Assembly (NCBI GenBank): GCA_023512835.1
Contig: CM042086.1
Coordinates: forward strand, 4,689,799-4,753,798
Length of the DNA: 64,000 bases
Direction of reading: 5' to 3'
Source of the DNA: Taxillus chinensis
Lineage: Eukaryota; Streptophyta; Magnoliopsida; Santalales; Loranthaceae
The first letter of the stretch is position 1. Every line of letters starts with the position of its first letter. Positions 1 through 10,860 of the stretch are shown here, one piece after another. The position numbers and the translations under genes were made by a program. The notes under the pieces were generated by a model. The model worked only from the letters and a program-made list of their open reading frames with translations. It was not told where the DNA came from and made no database searches.

Positions 1-1120
1 TTATGATTGTGTTCGTCGGCACCGATCATGAGTGGGATTATTTGAAACAAATACCAAAAAAATCCAATGCAATTGTGCACGGGTATGACACCCTTAAGAA
101 TTTTCCCCTACTACAAAATTCAAGAGTGAATTAGTGGGAAAGAGTTTTGAACTCAAGAGGCTTAACAGTTGAAATGCAAATTATTATCACGGGGCTACAC
201 AATTTCAAGGATGTTGGTCATAAATTTGCTAATTTTAGTTAAATTTCAATTGAGTAAATCAAAATTTATTTTATATATGGAAAACAAAAAAAGTCACAGC
301 AAGGGTCAGGACAGGATTTGCTAGGGACGTGTATGTGGTACAGATTTAGGAAGTTTAGTTAGAAGGAACCCAAATACGTAACTCATATTTAAAAACTATT
401 ATTTAAAACTGTAATTATATTATATAAGTTACAAGTATTGAAAGCTCACTAAATACTATTATAAACAAACCATACAATTTTTTAAAATCAAATAATCTAA
501 TTACCACTATTGCAATTAAAGCATTTATAATAAAATAATTAAATGTTTTAATAAATTTATCTATAAAGCAATATTAGCTACAAAATTGTACTCAAAATAT
601 GTGTTTTCGAAGTTTGAAATTTTAATAAAATTTTAGTTGATATACAGATTTTGAATATAATTTACAATAATATTATTTCATATAAATAAATTTATTAAAA
701 TATTTAGCTGCTATACTATTAATGCTCTTAGTAGCATGCTCATCTTAAATACTTTGAGACATATATGATAATTAATTATAATTATAATTATATATATAAC
801 TATAATTAAAATTAGTCAAATACAATTAAAATTTATAATATATATAAATATATATTTTTTAAAAAATATTAAAATCTGAGCCGGGTCCACGGCCGTAATT
901 CCCGTCACTGCCTGTACGAATATACAAGCACAAATATATGGCAGAGCATTTGGCACCACCCGAAATAATAATAATAATAAATAAATAAAACCTGACGAAT
1001 AAACAAACACAAGCAGGCAGGTCACCCGTGGTCATTGAGACGGATCAAACTAACGTTTCAGCATTAAATTTGTTCCCCCAAATTCAAATCTGGGCATACA
1101 AATATGTGGCACTGCTGTTC
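1..1120. repeat. Duplicated RLK upstream segment
   Basis: AT-rich DNA without a credible gene. Several stretches recur upstream of the copy 3 pseudogene: the motif around 195-215 (ggggctacacaatttcaagg) is at about 45010-45030, the segment at 220-280 matches 45310-45365, and 960-1060 (a run of aaataaataaa, then a segment ending near acgtttcagcatt) matches 45620-45722. It is therefore a diverged copy of the promoter-proximal part of the duplicated receptor-kinase unit. The possible reading frame at 816-1025 on the minus strand is low-complexity and rejected. Confidence 0.6.
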
Positions 1121-1249
1121 CCCACAATCATACTCAGCTAATTAAGTCAGCTCAGCAGCTACCCGTTCTCACCCGAACGCATTAACGTGTGTAGAGACCA
1201 ATGCATAATGATCAGTACGTATCACCCGAAAATCGAAATTGTAATTGGG

Positions 1250-1375
1250 TGCACTAGTCACGGACGGTATGTGCAGTTGGATAACTCGTATAAACCTCAA
1301 CGGTTTGGGCTTGAGAGGGACCCTCCAAAATTACAGCTTCACCTTTTTTCCCTGTCCCCTCCTAAAATTCTTACC
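1250..1375 (+). pseudogene. Relic of an LRR-RLK 5' coding region
   Basis: Translation in one frame gives [14 protein letters not shown] and then a recognisable SFTFFP, which matches the start of the LRR domain of gene 1 ([14 protein letters not shown], residues about 101-114) and of genes 2 and 4. At DNA level the match to gene 1 runs from about 2520 to 2610. No signal peptide precedes it, and the frame breaks down after about 1375. It is a short remnant of a further copy of the receptor-kinase family, sitting just upstream of gene 1. It cannot encode a functional product. Confidence 0.75.
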
Positions 1376-1459
1376 GTATCAACAGACAACCCAAATCTTC
1401 CTCTCTTCATACCCGGCCCTAACGATTTGAGGATGGATTTGGCGAAAGTTTCGAACATG

Positions 1460-1890
1460 GGTGACATGACATCTAGAATTAATTTCTTGTTTAACGTATC
1501 TTTTGGTGTAGGAAAAAAACTAAAATATTAAAATGAAGTACAGTAGGAGTTGTCTTTTAAATAAAATATGATTGATGTTATATCGCAGGAAGACCAAACT
1601 AACTACTAAATTTGGCTGCTCAGGAAGATCTCCCACGCCCCAATTAATGTACAACCTTCTCTACACTGGCCTATTTTTACTAGGAAAATAGTTTTTGTAA
1701 AACAGTAGCTGCTTTGTTAAATACATTCTGAAGTGTTTTTGTGCACTCAAATTTTAAGTTATCATAATTTGGCCTATTTGCATATTGAAAAAACGGAGTC
1801 AATTTGGTGATAATTATTTGAGACGTTTAATTGTGATTTCAAATTTAAATGATATATATGTGTACCTTCATTCATAATGTTGAATCAACC
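1460..1890. repeat. RLK promoter repeat, copy upstream of gene 1
   Basis: This segment (starting acatctagaattaatttctt) is nearly the same as 21157-21560 upstream of gene 2, and its second half reappears at 21780-21990 and about 56515-56680. It lies roughly 350-780 bp before the start codons and holds no open reading frame of note. It is probably distal promoter DNA carried along with the duplicated gene; no specific regulatory motif could be confirmed. Confidence 0.7.
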
Positions 1891-2236
1891 AATGAAACCA
1901 AGCACAGTCATCATGTAGCAGGAACTCATTTCCAACTCACAAACACAGTGTGATCCTTGTTTCCAACCATAAACATATAATAGGAACAACCTTTATGAAA
2001 TCTACACCTGTATCAAAACAGCAACAGCCTTGCAGAACTGGGCCATTCATCAAGTCAGTCAACCAATTCCCGTCCAAACGGGGCAATTAATTCCCATTTT
2101 TGTCATCATCCCTGCACCACCACACATAGACCAATCTCTTCTCCTAAAGTCCAACCACCATCAATAAATAAATACATGTTCCCCTTCTTTCGTATTACTA
2201 ACTACTATATTCGTTCGCCCATTAACACAACACACA

Positions 2237-5200
2237 ATGTCATCCTCCTCTGACATTAAATTTAGAAAAACACTGTCAACCCTGGCCTTCCTCTTTTCCA
2301 TCCTTGCCCTTCCATTTGCCGCCGCACCTTCCGATGCAACTCACGAACCAGCTGCTGCTGCTGCTCTTCTCCGGTGGAGGGCCACCCTGGACACCCACAG
2401 CCAGACTGCTCTCTCCTCTTGGGCTCCGGCAACCAACCCCTGCGTCGTCAACTGGACCGGAATTGCCTGCACCTGCCCTCACCGCATCGCCATCGGTATG
2501 GGTATTGGTACGTACGCCTGCATCGTCACTCATATAAACCTCACCGGTTTGGGCTTGCGTGGCACCCTCCAAAACTTCAGCTTCATCTCTTTTCCCTCCC
2601 TCCTCACGCTTGACCTTAGCAATAACCGTCTCTTTGGTACACTTCCCACCGGCCTTGCCATTCAAACCTTGACCACCCTCCGCCTGTCTAGGAACCAATT
2701 CTCTGGCCCCATTCCCCGTGGTGTAGAAAAATTGCCATCACTCAACTTTCTTTCACTGTCATATAATAATCTCAGCGGCTCCATCCCAATTTCAATATGT
2801 GATTTGGTCAAGTTAACTGATCTATACCTTAGTGGAAACCATCTCTTTGGCTCCATTCCTCATGAATTAGGAAACTTAGCATCACTCAATCATCTAGGCA
2901 TGTCTGAAAACAACCTCACAGGGCCAATCCCAACCTCTATAGGTTACTTGGGCAATTTAACCGATCTCTACCTCTTTAATAACACACTCTCCGGCTCCAT
3001 TCCTCATGAACTAGGAAACTTGACATCACTCATTGATCTTCAATTGTCTAATAACAAACTCTCTGGATCCATTCCTAATGAATTAGGAAACCTTACATCA
3101 CTCAATCAACTTTGGTTGGACAATAACAACCTCACGGGGCCAATCCCAACTTCTATATGTTACTTGCACAAATTAAGTTTACTCTACCTCTATAATAACA
3201 AACTCTCTAGCTCCATTCCCCATGAATTAGGGAACTTAACATCACTCAATAATCTTGCAGTGTCAGGTAACAATCTCACAGGGCCAATCCCAGCTTCTAT
3301 AGGTTACTTGGGCAATTTAACTAAACTCTACTTCTATGATAATGCACTCTCTGGCTCTATTCCTCGTGAATTAGGATACCTGACATCACTCATTGATCTT
3401 CAATTGTCTCATAACAAGCTCTCTGGATTTATTCCTCAGGAATTAGGAAATCTTACATCACTCGATCAACTTTGGTTGGACAATAACAATCTCACGGGGC
3501 CAATTCCAACTTCTATATGTTACTTGCACAAATTAAGTTTACTCTACCTCTATAATAACAAACTCTCTAGCTCCATTCCCCATGAATTAGGAAACTTAAC
3601 ATCACTCAATAATCTTGCAGTGTCAGGTAACAATCTCATAGGGCCAATCCCAGCTTCTATAGGTTACTTGGGCAATTTAACTAAACTCTACTTCTATGAT
3701 AATGCACTCTCTGGCTCTATTCCTCATGAATTAGGATACCTGACATCACTCATTGATCTTCAATTGTCTCATAACAAGCTCTCTGGATTCATTCCTCAGG
3801 AATTAGGAAATCTTACATCACTCAATCAACTTTGGTTGGACAATAACAATCTCACGGGGGCAATTCCAACTTCTATATGTTACTTGCACAAATTAAGTAT
3901 ACTCTACCTCTATAATAACAAACTCTCTGATTCCATTCCCCATGAATTAGGAAACTTAACATCACTTAATAATCTTACAATGTCGGATAACAATCTCACA
4001 GGGCCAATCCCAGCTTCTATAGGTTACTTGGGCAGTTTAACCAAACTTTACCTCTATAATAACAAACTCTCTGGCTCCATTCCTCGTGAATTAGGAAACC
4101 TGACATCACTCATTGATCTTGAATTGTCTGATAACAACCTTGCAGGGCTAATCCCAACGTCTATAGGTTACTTGGGAAGTTTAACCAAACTTTACCTCTA
4201 TAATAACAAACTCTTTGGCTCCATTCCTCGTGAACTAGGAAACTTGACATCACTCATTGATCTTCAATTGTCTAATAACAACCTCGTAGGGCTAATCCCA
4301 ACTTCTATAGGTTACTTGGGTAGTTTAACCAAACTTTACCTCTATAATAACAAACTCTCTGGCTCCATTCCCCGTGAATTAGGAAACTTAACATCACTCA
4401 TTGATCTTGAATTGTCTTATAACAACCTTGCAGGGCCAATCCCAACTTTTATATGTTACTTGGGCAGTTTAACCAAACTTTATCTTCAAAACAACACACT
4501 CTCTGGTGCGATTCCGTATGAAATAGGAAATTTGAGCTCACTCACTGATATTGAATTGTCACGTAACAACTTCGTGGGATCCATTCCAACCTCAATAGGT
4601 TATTTGAGAAACTTAAATTTTCTCTACCTTCCTGGTAATAAACTTTCCGGTTCTATTCCTCCAGAAATAGGAAACTTGATGTCTCTCATGGTCCTTGGAT
4701 TGTCGAATAATTACTTTAGAGGTCCAATCCCAACATCAATGTGTTACTTGGGCAACTTAACTCATCTCTATCTTTACAATAACCAAGTCTCAGGCCCCAT
4801 TCCAAATGAAATAGGAAACTTGCATTCCATTGTTGATCTTCAATTATCGCATAACAAACTCTCGGGATCAATCCCAACTTCGTTAGGGGGTATTGGAAGC
4901 AACAAAACTCATGATGCGATTGAGTGGGGTCAATATAAAGGATTGGGAACCTTGAAACTACGAAGGCTTCACCTCTTCTCAAATCGGTTGAGTGGGGAAG
5001 TTCCAAAGGAATTGGGGAGATTGACATCAATGTTATACCTTTTGCTCGACGGTAATATGCTTTCAGGTAGCATTCCAGCAGAGATTGGCCGATTGTCCAA
5101 TCTGGTAAATTTAAACTTGGGAGTAAATAACTTGAATGGCCCGGTTCCCAGTCAAATTGGGGATTTGCAGAATCTATTGTTCTTGAATTTGAGCGATAAT

Positions 5201-7091
5201 AAGCTTAGAGCACCTATTCCCATCTCTATCGGCCAATTAGGATCTCTGGAAATGCTTGATTTAAGCCAAAATCTGTTGGAAGGAGACATACCAGAGCAGC
5301 TCCACACATTGGGAAAACTGGAAACTTTGAATCTTTCACATAATCGACTCTCTGGCCCGATCCCATCTCGTTTTGAGGACCTGGTGAGCCTAATATCCAT
5401 TAATGTATCCTACAATAAGTTAAAAGGCCCTCTTCCCAGCGGCAGGCCTTTTTCGAGCGCCTCATGGGATTCTTATCGAAACAATTCGGGACTGTGCGGC
5501 AATGTCACGGGGCTGGAGGCTTGCCCGTCGAGTATTGCAGGCATGACCATCAGAGAGAAGGGCAATCAGAAATTGATCGTTTTGATTACAAGCATTTTGT
5601 CTGCCTCCATATTTCTACTCTTAATTACGGTCGGGATTCTTTATCTTGTTCGCCGGGGAAAGGGTAGCGGGGAGAACCCACCAGAAGAAGCCGAAAATGG
5701 AAACCTAACAAGTGGAAACGTGTTTACAGTATGGAGGTTTGACGGGAAGATGGTCTACGAGCGCATCCTTGAAGCAACCGAAGAGTTCCACTCTAAATAT
5801 TGTATTGGAGCGGGCGGGCAAGGATCTGTTTACAAGGTTGAGTTGACAGTGGACCAGGTTGTCGCCGTCAAGAAACTTCACAGTTGGACTGATGCAGAGA
5901 TGGCCAGCTCGAGAGCTTTTGAGCGTGAAATTCATGCATTGACAGAAATTCGCCATCGTAACATCGTGAAGCTTTGTGGGTTTTGCTTACACCCTAAGCA
6001 CTCGTTTTTGATTTATGAATTCATTGAGAGAGGGAGCCTAGGAAGTATATTGAAGGATGATGAGCAGGCGAAGGAGCTAGATTGGAATAAAAGGGTCAAT
6101 GTGATCAAGGGTGTTGCCAGTGCACTAGATTACATGCACCATGACTGTACGCCCCCCATCATCCATCGAGACATATCCACCAATAATGTCCTGCTGGATC
6201 TTTATTATGAACCTCGTGTCGCTGATTTCGGGACAGCAAAGCTTTTGGAAGCTGACCCCTCGAGTTGGACTTCAATTGTAGGCACATACGGGTATGCAGC
6301 GCCAGGTAATTTTTTTTTTTTTTGGTTCTTGATAATTAAGAGATGATAAAAAATTTTTTGTTATCATACGGGTATGCACATACATGGTGACGATTCTTGA
6401 AGTAAACTCATCAACTTGTTGAAGTAGCGGGGTATGTAGCTTCTAGTGATTTTTGATTTTTTTAACAGCGTTTGTTTCAATTGAGCATATATTGCTTATT
6501 CGATACCTTTCTAGAGCTTTGTTTCCTTTTAATATTTATCTAGTGGATGCGGATGTGGATGTGATCGAATTGTTTCTTCCTCAGATCTTGCCAACATTTC
6601 CTATGTTATAATATAATCTTTGTACTTGCCCTTGCTCATTTAATTTGACAGACCCAACCTCTTTGTTATTCTGATTTTCTGTGTCTTATGGGTGTGATAA
6701 AATTATCTTTGCAGAACTTGCGTACACAATGAAGGCTAATGAGAAGTGTGATGTTTACAGCTTTGGAGTAGTGTCACTGGAAGTGCTTATGGGAAAGCAC
6801 CCGGGAGATCTCATTTCATCATTATTTTCATCATCATCAACATCAACAACACCTTCTCTTAATGAAATGTCAATGAGCGATGTTGTGGACAAACGCTTGT
6901 CTTCTCCGACCAGTCGTATTGCAATAGAACTTTTCTATCTTTTCAAGATAACATTTTCATGCTTGCATACCAATCCCCATGTCCGACCTACCATGAAAGA
7001 GGTTTCTCATCTATTATCAATTGAAAAGCCCCTCTTGAATGCGTCACTTTCCAAAATAACAATGGATAAATGTCTCGAATCAAAAATGTGA
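2237..7091 (+). CDS. LRR receptor-like kinase gene 1 (MIK2-like), 40-LRR version
   Basis: Two exons, 2237-6305 and 6715-7091, joined by a 409-bp intron (donor CCAG/GTAAT, acceptor TTTGCAG/AA) that splits the glutamate codon of the kinase APE motif; product 1481 aa. Order of parts: hydrophobic signal peptide (about 1-30), LRR N-terminal cap with the cysteines of NPCVVNW and IACTC, about 40 LRRs of xxLxxNxLxGxIP type, a non-LRR insert (about 884-907), membrane helix (about 1112-1137), kinase. Kinase motifs are intact: [23 protein letters not shown] (RD type), [16 protein letters not shown]. It would sit in the plasma membrane, bind a ligand outside and phosphorylate targets inside. The kinase resembles Arabidopsis MIK2 (LRR XIIb), which senses SCOOP peptides and a Fusarium elicitor; the ligand here is unknown. 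The array is twice as long as in genes 2 and 4. The start is the first in-frame ATG before the signal peptide, at the position shared by all paralogs. Confidence 0.93.
3121..4068 (+). repeat. 360-bp tandem repeat in the LRR coding region of gene 1
   Basis: Copies at 3121-3480 and 3481-3840 differ at only about ten positions, and a third partial copy runs from 3841 to about 4068. The unit encodes five LRRs of 24 residues (120 aa). The frame is kept, as expected for unequal crossing-over within a coding LRR array. Genes 2 and 4 lack this expansion. Confidence 0.93.
4060..4491 (+). repeat. 144-bp tandem repeat in the LRR coding region of gene 1
   Basis: Three near-identical units (about 4060-4203, 4204-4347, 4348-4491), each encoding two LRRs (48 aa) and beginning with the codons for [14 protein letters not shown]. 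It lies directly after the 360-bp repeat and represents a second, shorter unit of array growth. Confidence 0.88.
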
Positions 7092-7725
7092 TAAGGTATC
7101 CTCGCTTGGTCCCTTGCAAATTTTCTGGTTTTTTATTTCCTTTTTCTGTTTTCATTTTGACGTGTAATTTCTTTCTTTTCTTTTCTGTTGCTTATGCTTT
7201 TCAGCGGCTCGATAATGTTATTGAGTTCTTAGATATCCTGTGGGTCTTTATTAGTCCTTGGTGCAGCTGATACTTCATATATTACTTTACTTTTTGCCTT
7301 TAATATCTGTTTTTTTCCTTTTCAGTAATTATTCAGTTGCTAGGCAATGTCTTATCGGAGTTCTTGGACTACTTGTTATAGTTGATGAATAATTCCCGTG
7401 CATGACTTTGCAGTTAAAACATATAGGAAACCATGTCAATTGGATGATCAGCCTTCATTTTGTATTGATAAGTGGCCAATTTCATTTCAGGATCAAAGTA
7501 GAAAACCACATATGTATGATGTGACATAATTAGCACCCAATGTAATATCGTAATTATACATGAAGCAGCAACATTGTGAGTCATTCCTTCCATATTTACA
7601 GCCATGGTGGGTCATACTATTTTAAGTGTTGAAGTTCAGCACAGAAGCAGGATAATATAATGTTTGTTGGGAATGAAAATTTATTAAAATAGACAAAAGC
7701 AAAAAAATAAAATAAAATAATTACA

Positions 7726-8528
7726 TCATATCCTCTCAATAAGGATGTCTGTCCAAGCAGGATCATCTCTTTCCCTCTGCTCCTCCTTTGACTCACTATA
7801 CAAAGACATTTATTCCAACAATCAAGACGAAGTATATATTTATATAATAAAAATGTAGCTAAACATAGATAAATATACATTGAATATTATGCATAGATAA
7901 ATTTATACATTGAATATTTTCATTGAATGTAATGAAGTAATTCTGAATTCGTTTCCAATCCTATATGTTTGGTATCCAAAAATATGATTCCCTATCCCAT
8001 TGCCACCATTTTTTTTTAAATGGAATGTAGAATAAGGGTTTTTCATTGAATCTGAAGGTTATAAAAAGCTGTGAGTATTTTAGGTAGGCGAACCAAATTT
8101 ATTTTGTGCACATAGTTGCATATTTTTATTGTGTCGACAGATTGACCCTGCAACAAGAGGCCAATGAAAAAAGAAAATTGTATCCAATACAGCAGCCAAT
8201 GTTTGAATTGCAAACTAGTACCCACGTGTGTTTAATACAAATAATTAATACATTGCACCAAATAATAAACCTTAACTTTAATCCATACCTCTTTTATATA
8301 TGATCCTAAACACTTCTACTACTGATTCTGCCTGCTTTTGTTGAGAAGATAAAGGCACCCATACCTGCACAAGCATTAATTATTTCATCACAGTAATGTC
8401 TAGTTTGTATAGCAGAACTAAAAAACCAAAGAATTCATAAATCCTTAATAGAATAAAAATTTTAGTCCAAAATTATCTGACAGTGTATTTGTCAATCAAT
8501 AATCACACTTAATTTTTTTTATTTTGGA

Positions 8529-8592
<64 letters not shown>

Positions 8593-9064
8593 CACCCAAA
8601 TCCAAACCCTTTGAGCAAATGGAAGCATAGGCTTCTTCTTCAGTAAAAAAACAGTTCAGGAATTTCAGTTCAAAATTAAATTTCAGAGTTCAAGTGTAAT
8701 GTCTATATAGCCGTTATTGTACTAGTATATAATCAATCATGGGAACAAATTGAACAAAAAACACCCAATTCTTTGCACAAGTGGAGCACTGGGCATTCAA
8801 TCCTTTGAACAAATAGAAATTGGATGTCTCTCTCTCTTCCAAGTCAAGTAAGAATATACATGTACTCTCAGTAGCTTCTAGTCAATATCATTATTATCTG
8901 AAATACCTTTTGAACAACTATAATTATTAATTACAGATCGAAAATCACTTTGCCCGTTAAAAACAAACCACAAGATCAAGAGCACGCTCAGCCCATTCAA
9001 AAACATGTGCATGTTTATGATAGCTGAGTTTGTGTCTATGTTTTTGTGCAAGCGATTCTTCTCA
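7726..9064 (-). pseudogene. Unidentified multi-exon gene fragment, minus strand (block 1)
   Basis: Several short segments look like exons of a gene converging on gene 1. The most 3' one (7726-7795) is open and ends in a stop after DDPAWTDILIERI, with acceptor TATAG before it. A 53-bp exon (8365-8417) is flanked by TTTTTTAG and GTATGG and reads AIQTRHYCDEIINACA. A segment ending at 8147 after TTGCAG reads GQSVDTIKICNYVHKIN. Around 8974-9062 there is KHRHKLSYHKHAHVFEW. The same pieces recur in the other downstream blocks with stops and losses, so most or all copies are broken. I do not recognise the gene. Exon joins are not proven, and intronless expression is unlikely. Confidence 0.45.
8531..8590. 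repeat. (AC)30 microsatellite
   Basis: Sixty bases of perfect AC dinucleotide repeat. The corresponding place in the sister blocks has only short AC tracts (about 49022-49032, 53093-53105, 63269-63284), so the array grew in this copy after duplication. Confidence 0.98.
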
Positions 9065-9800
9065 CGAGTTGGGCGAAATAGTAAGGACAGTGGAATATGA
9101 TTATTTAATTTTTCTTTTGAATCGAGATTGATATGTTCAAAATTATCCCAAATGTAAAAACTAATTATATTATGAATATACTTATACTGAATCTGAAGAT
9201 AGTTTGCTATTTGCAACCTCAAAGAAATTTATTTTGAGACAGAAAGTGAACGCTGTTGAGCCCGAGTTATTTTACTTGGCCACATGCCTTTGTATGATAT
9301 GTGAGAAAGCCCATAATTTCAAGCAATAATATAAACTCCTTATGATTCGATTCCACAATGTTATACTTGTCCTGGTTTTCATCCGAATGCATAAAATGGC
9401 TCTTTTTCAACTAACATATACAAGCGAGTCAGAGCATTTACATTTGTTAGGCTGGTGAAATATGCTTATAGTGAAATGATTCCTGGCAGTTCCCTTGGTT
9501 CTTCACCTATGGGGACTCTATAGAGTACTCATTGGGAGAGCTAGGACAACATTCGTTTTCCAAAAAGTTTGGACCACTTTAAGCACTACTTCTTGATAGA
9601 TTTTCCCCAAATAGGGGTTGATCATTGATAGTTTACAGTGGTGGGATTGCTAACGATGAATATGTACTTTTAATATGATGAAGCCAAGGAGAATGCAGAA
9701 CAAGTTTTTATTCGTTATAAGCAGCCCGTGCATCCTTGGGAACTATTTTAGCCTATCTATATCATAAATCATCAACGTTCTCAAATGAAACTCTCAAAAT

Positions 9801-10860
9801 CAAATGAAAAAAACATCATACGGGCATTGCACACGGCGGCCAAGCCACAATAGTGTTTGTCTGTGTTGAATAATTTCAATCAACCCCATCTCATTTCAAT
9901 AAAGCAAATTCTAAACATTTCAATTCTGCAGTTGTATTATCCCTAAAAACTAAAAACATAACAGAATCACATATTGCAAATCAAACACCTTTCAATCTGT
10001 ACAATTTACAATGCATATCAATAACAAGATAAAGAACAAAAGATAAAATGGGAATTAGTCTACTTCCCTTTTCAATTGTTGCTTCAATTTCGTAAGTTAC
10101 AAATCTTCATTCCCAACTAGAGGAGAGTCCAACAGCTGCTTTAAGTCCTTCATGTCAGTGGAATCACCGCCAGTTTTGGTGCATCCAGATACCCATCAAC
10201 GCAGAGCATAGAATAAACACAAAGCAAAGAATGTATCAAATATGGGGGGTAGAAAAAATACAAAAAACATTAAAATATACAAGTAAAACAATGAAAATCA
10301 AACACGTTTGTGTATATTTATATATATATTCTCTTCTAAATTTCTCCTCTCAAAAACTAAAATAGCCTAATGTTGTTATGACGAAAGTTATTTGCAAATG
10401 AATTTGTGTAAAAAAAAATTGTAATTTGTATGGAATAATGATAGGACATAAAACCTTCATCCATAGAATTGTCATAAGTATGTTGAAAAAGTAGAAAGCT
10501 AATGGAACAACAATTAAGGCTATCAAGCAATCATCTGTTACTTGAATACAACATTAATTTCATGCCATAGTATTATTGGCAAGAGTTTGTAAGTGTCGTT
10601 TGCTTATTAGTTTCCAACTTCAACAATTCTCATTGTCACTTAAATCGATAAACTAGGTATCATTATACATCAAAATAATAAGCCATACACAAAAAAAGGC
10701 TTGGGTGTGATAGACTCCAATAGCCACGACTAGTAGCTCCCATCTCCCACATTCTTCACTATCTGCCATCTCCCAACAAATAATGCTCTAAACCTTATTT
10801 GTATAATTATTCATTGAGAGCTTACTAATTAAACTGTTCCCAAACAGATTATTAAAAGGC
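9801..10860. other. Intergenic DNA with one possible 3' exon
   Basis: Unique AT-rich sequence, not shared with the other RLK blocks. The only coding-like signal is on the minus strand at 10097-10195: about 32 codons reading GCTKTGGDSTDMKDLKQLL and ending after VGNEDL with TAA. It could be the last exon of a lost gene. No splice acceptor or further exon could be identified. Confidence 0.3.

Larger units (their letters stand above)
7092..9800. repeat. Downstream block of the RLK unit, copy 1
   Basis: The 3' untranslated region and flank of gene 1. The same sequence order follows copy 3 (47714-50530), the orphan exon (51255-53500) and gene 4 (61614-63820), with a truncated version after gene 2 (25611-25920), so it belongs to the duplicated unit. 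A tract near 7120-7205 (pyrimidine-rich, ending ttttcag) could be the end of a 3'-UTR intron, since the sequence after it is also conserved. The segment around 7910-8040 with motifs gtttggtatcc and ccaatcctat looks like a degraded small transposon that is missing from some sister blocks. Confidence 0.7.

Noticed and set aside
1187..1531. A 114-codon frame on the plus strand
   Set aside because: The RLK-like residues are in a different frame and the rest is promoter-repeat sequence; I kept only the relic at 1250-1375.
4716..5030. Open frame of 104 codons on the minus strand of gene 1 (and similar antisense frames at 2276-2698, 22317-22736, 56984-57415, 58207-58884)
   Set aside because: These are shadows of the LRR coding strand. 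They recur wherever the sense sequence is conserved and have no protein motif of their own.
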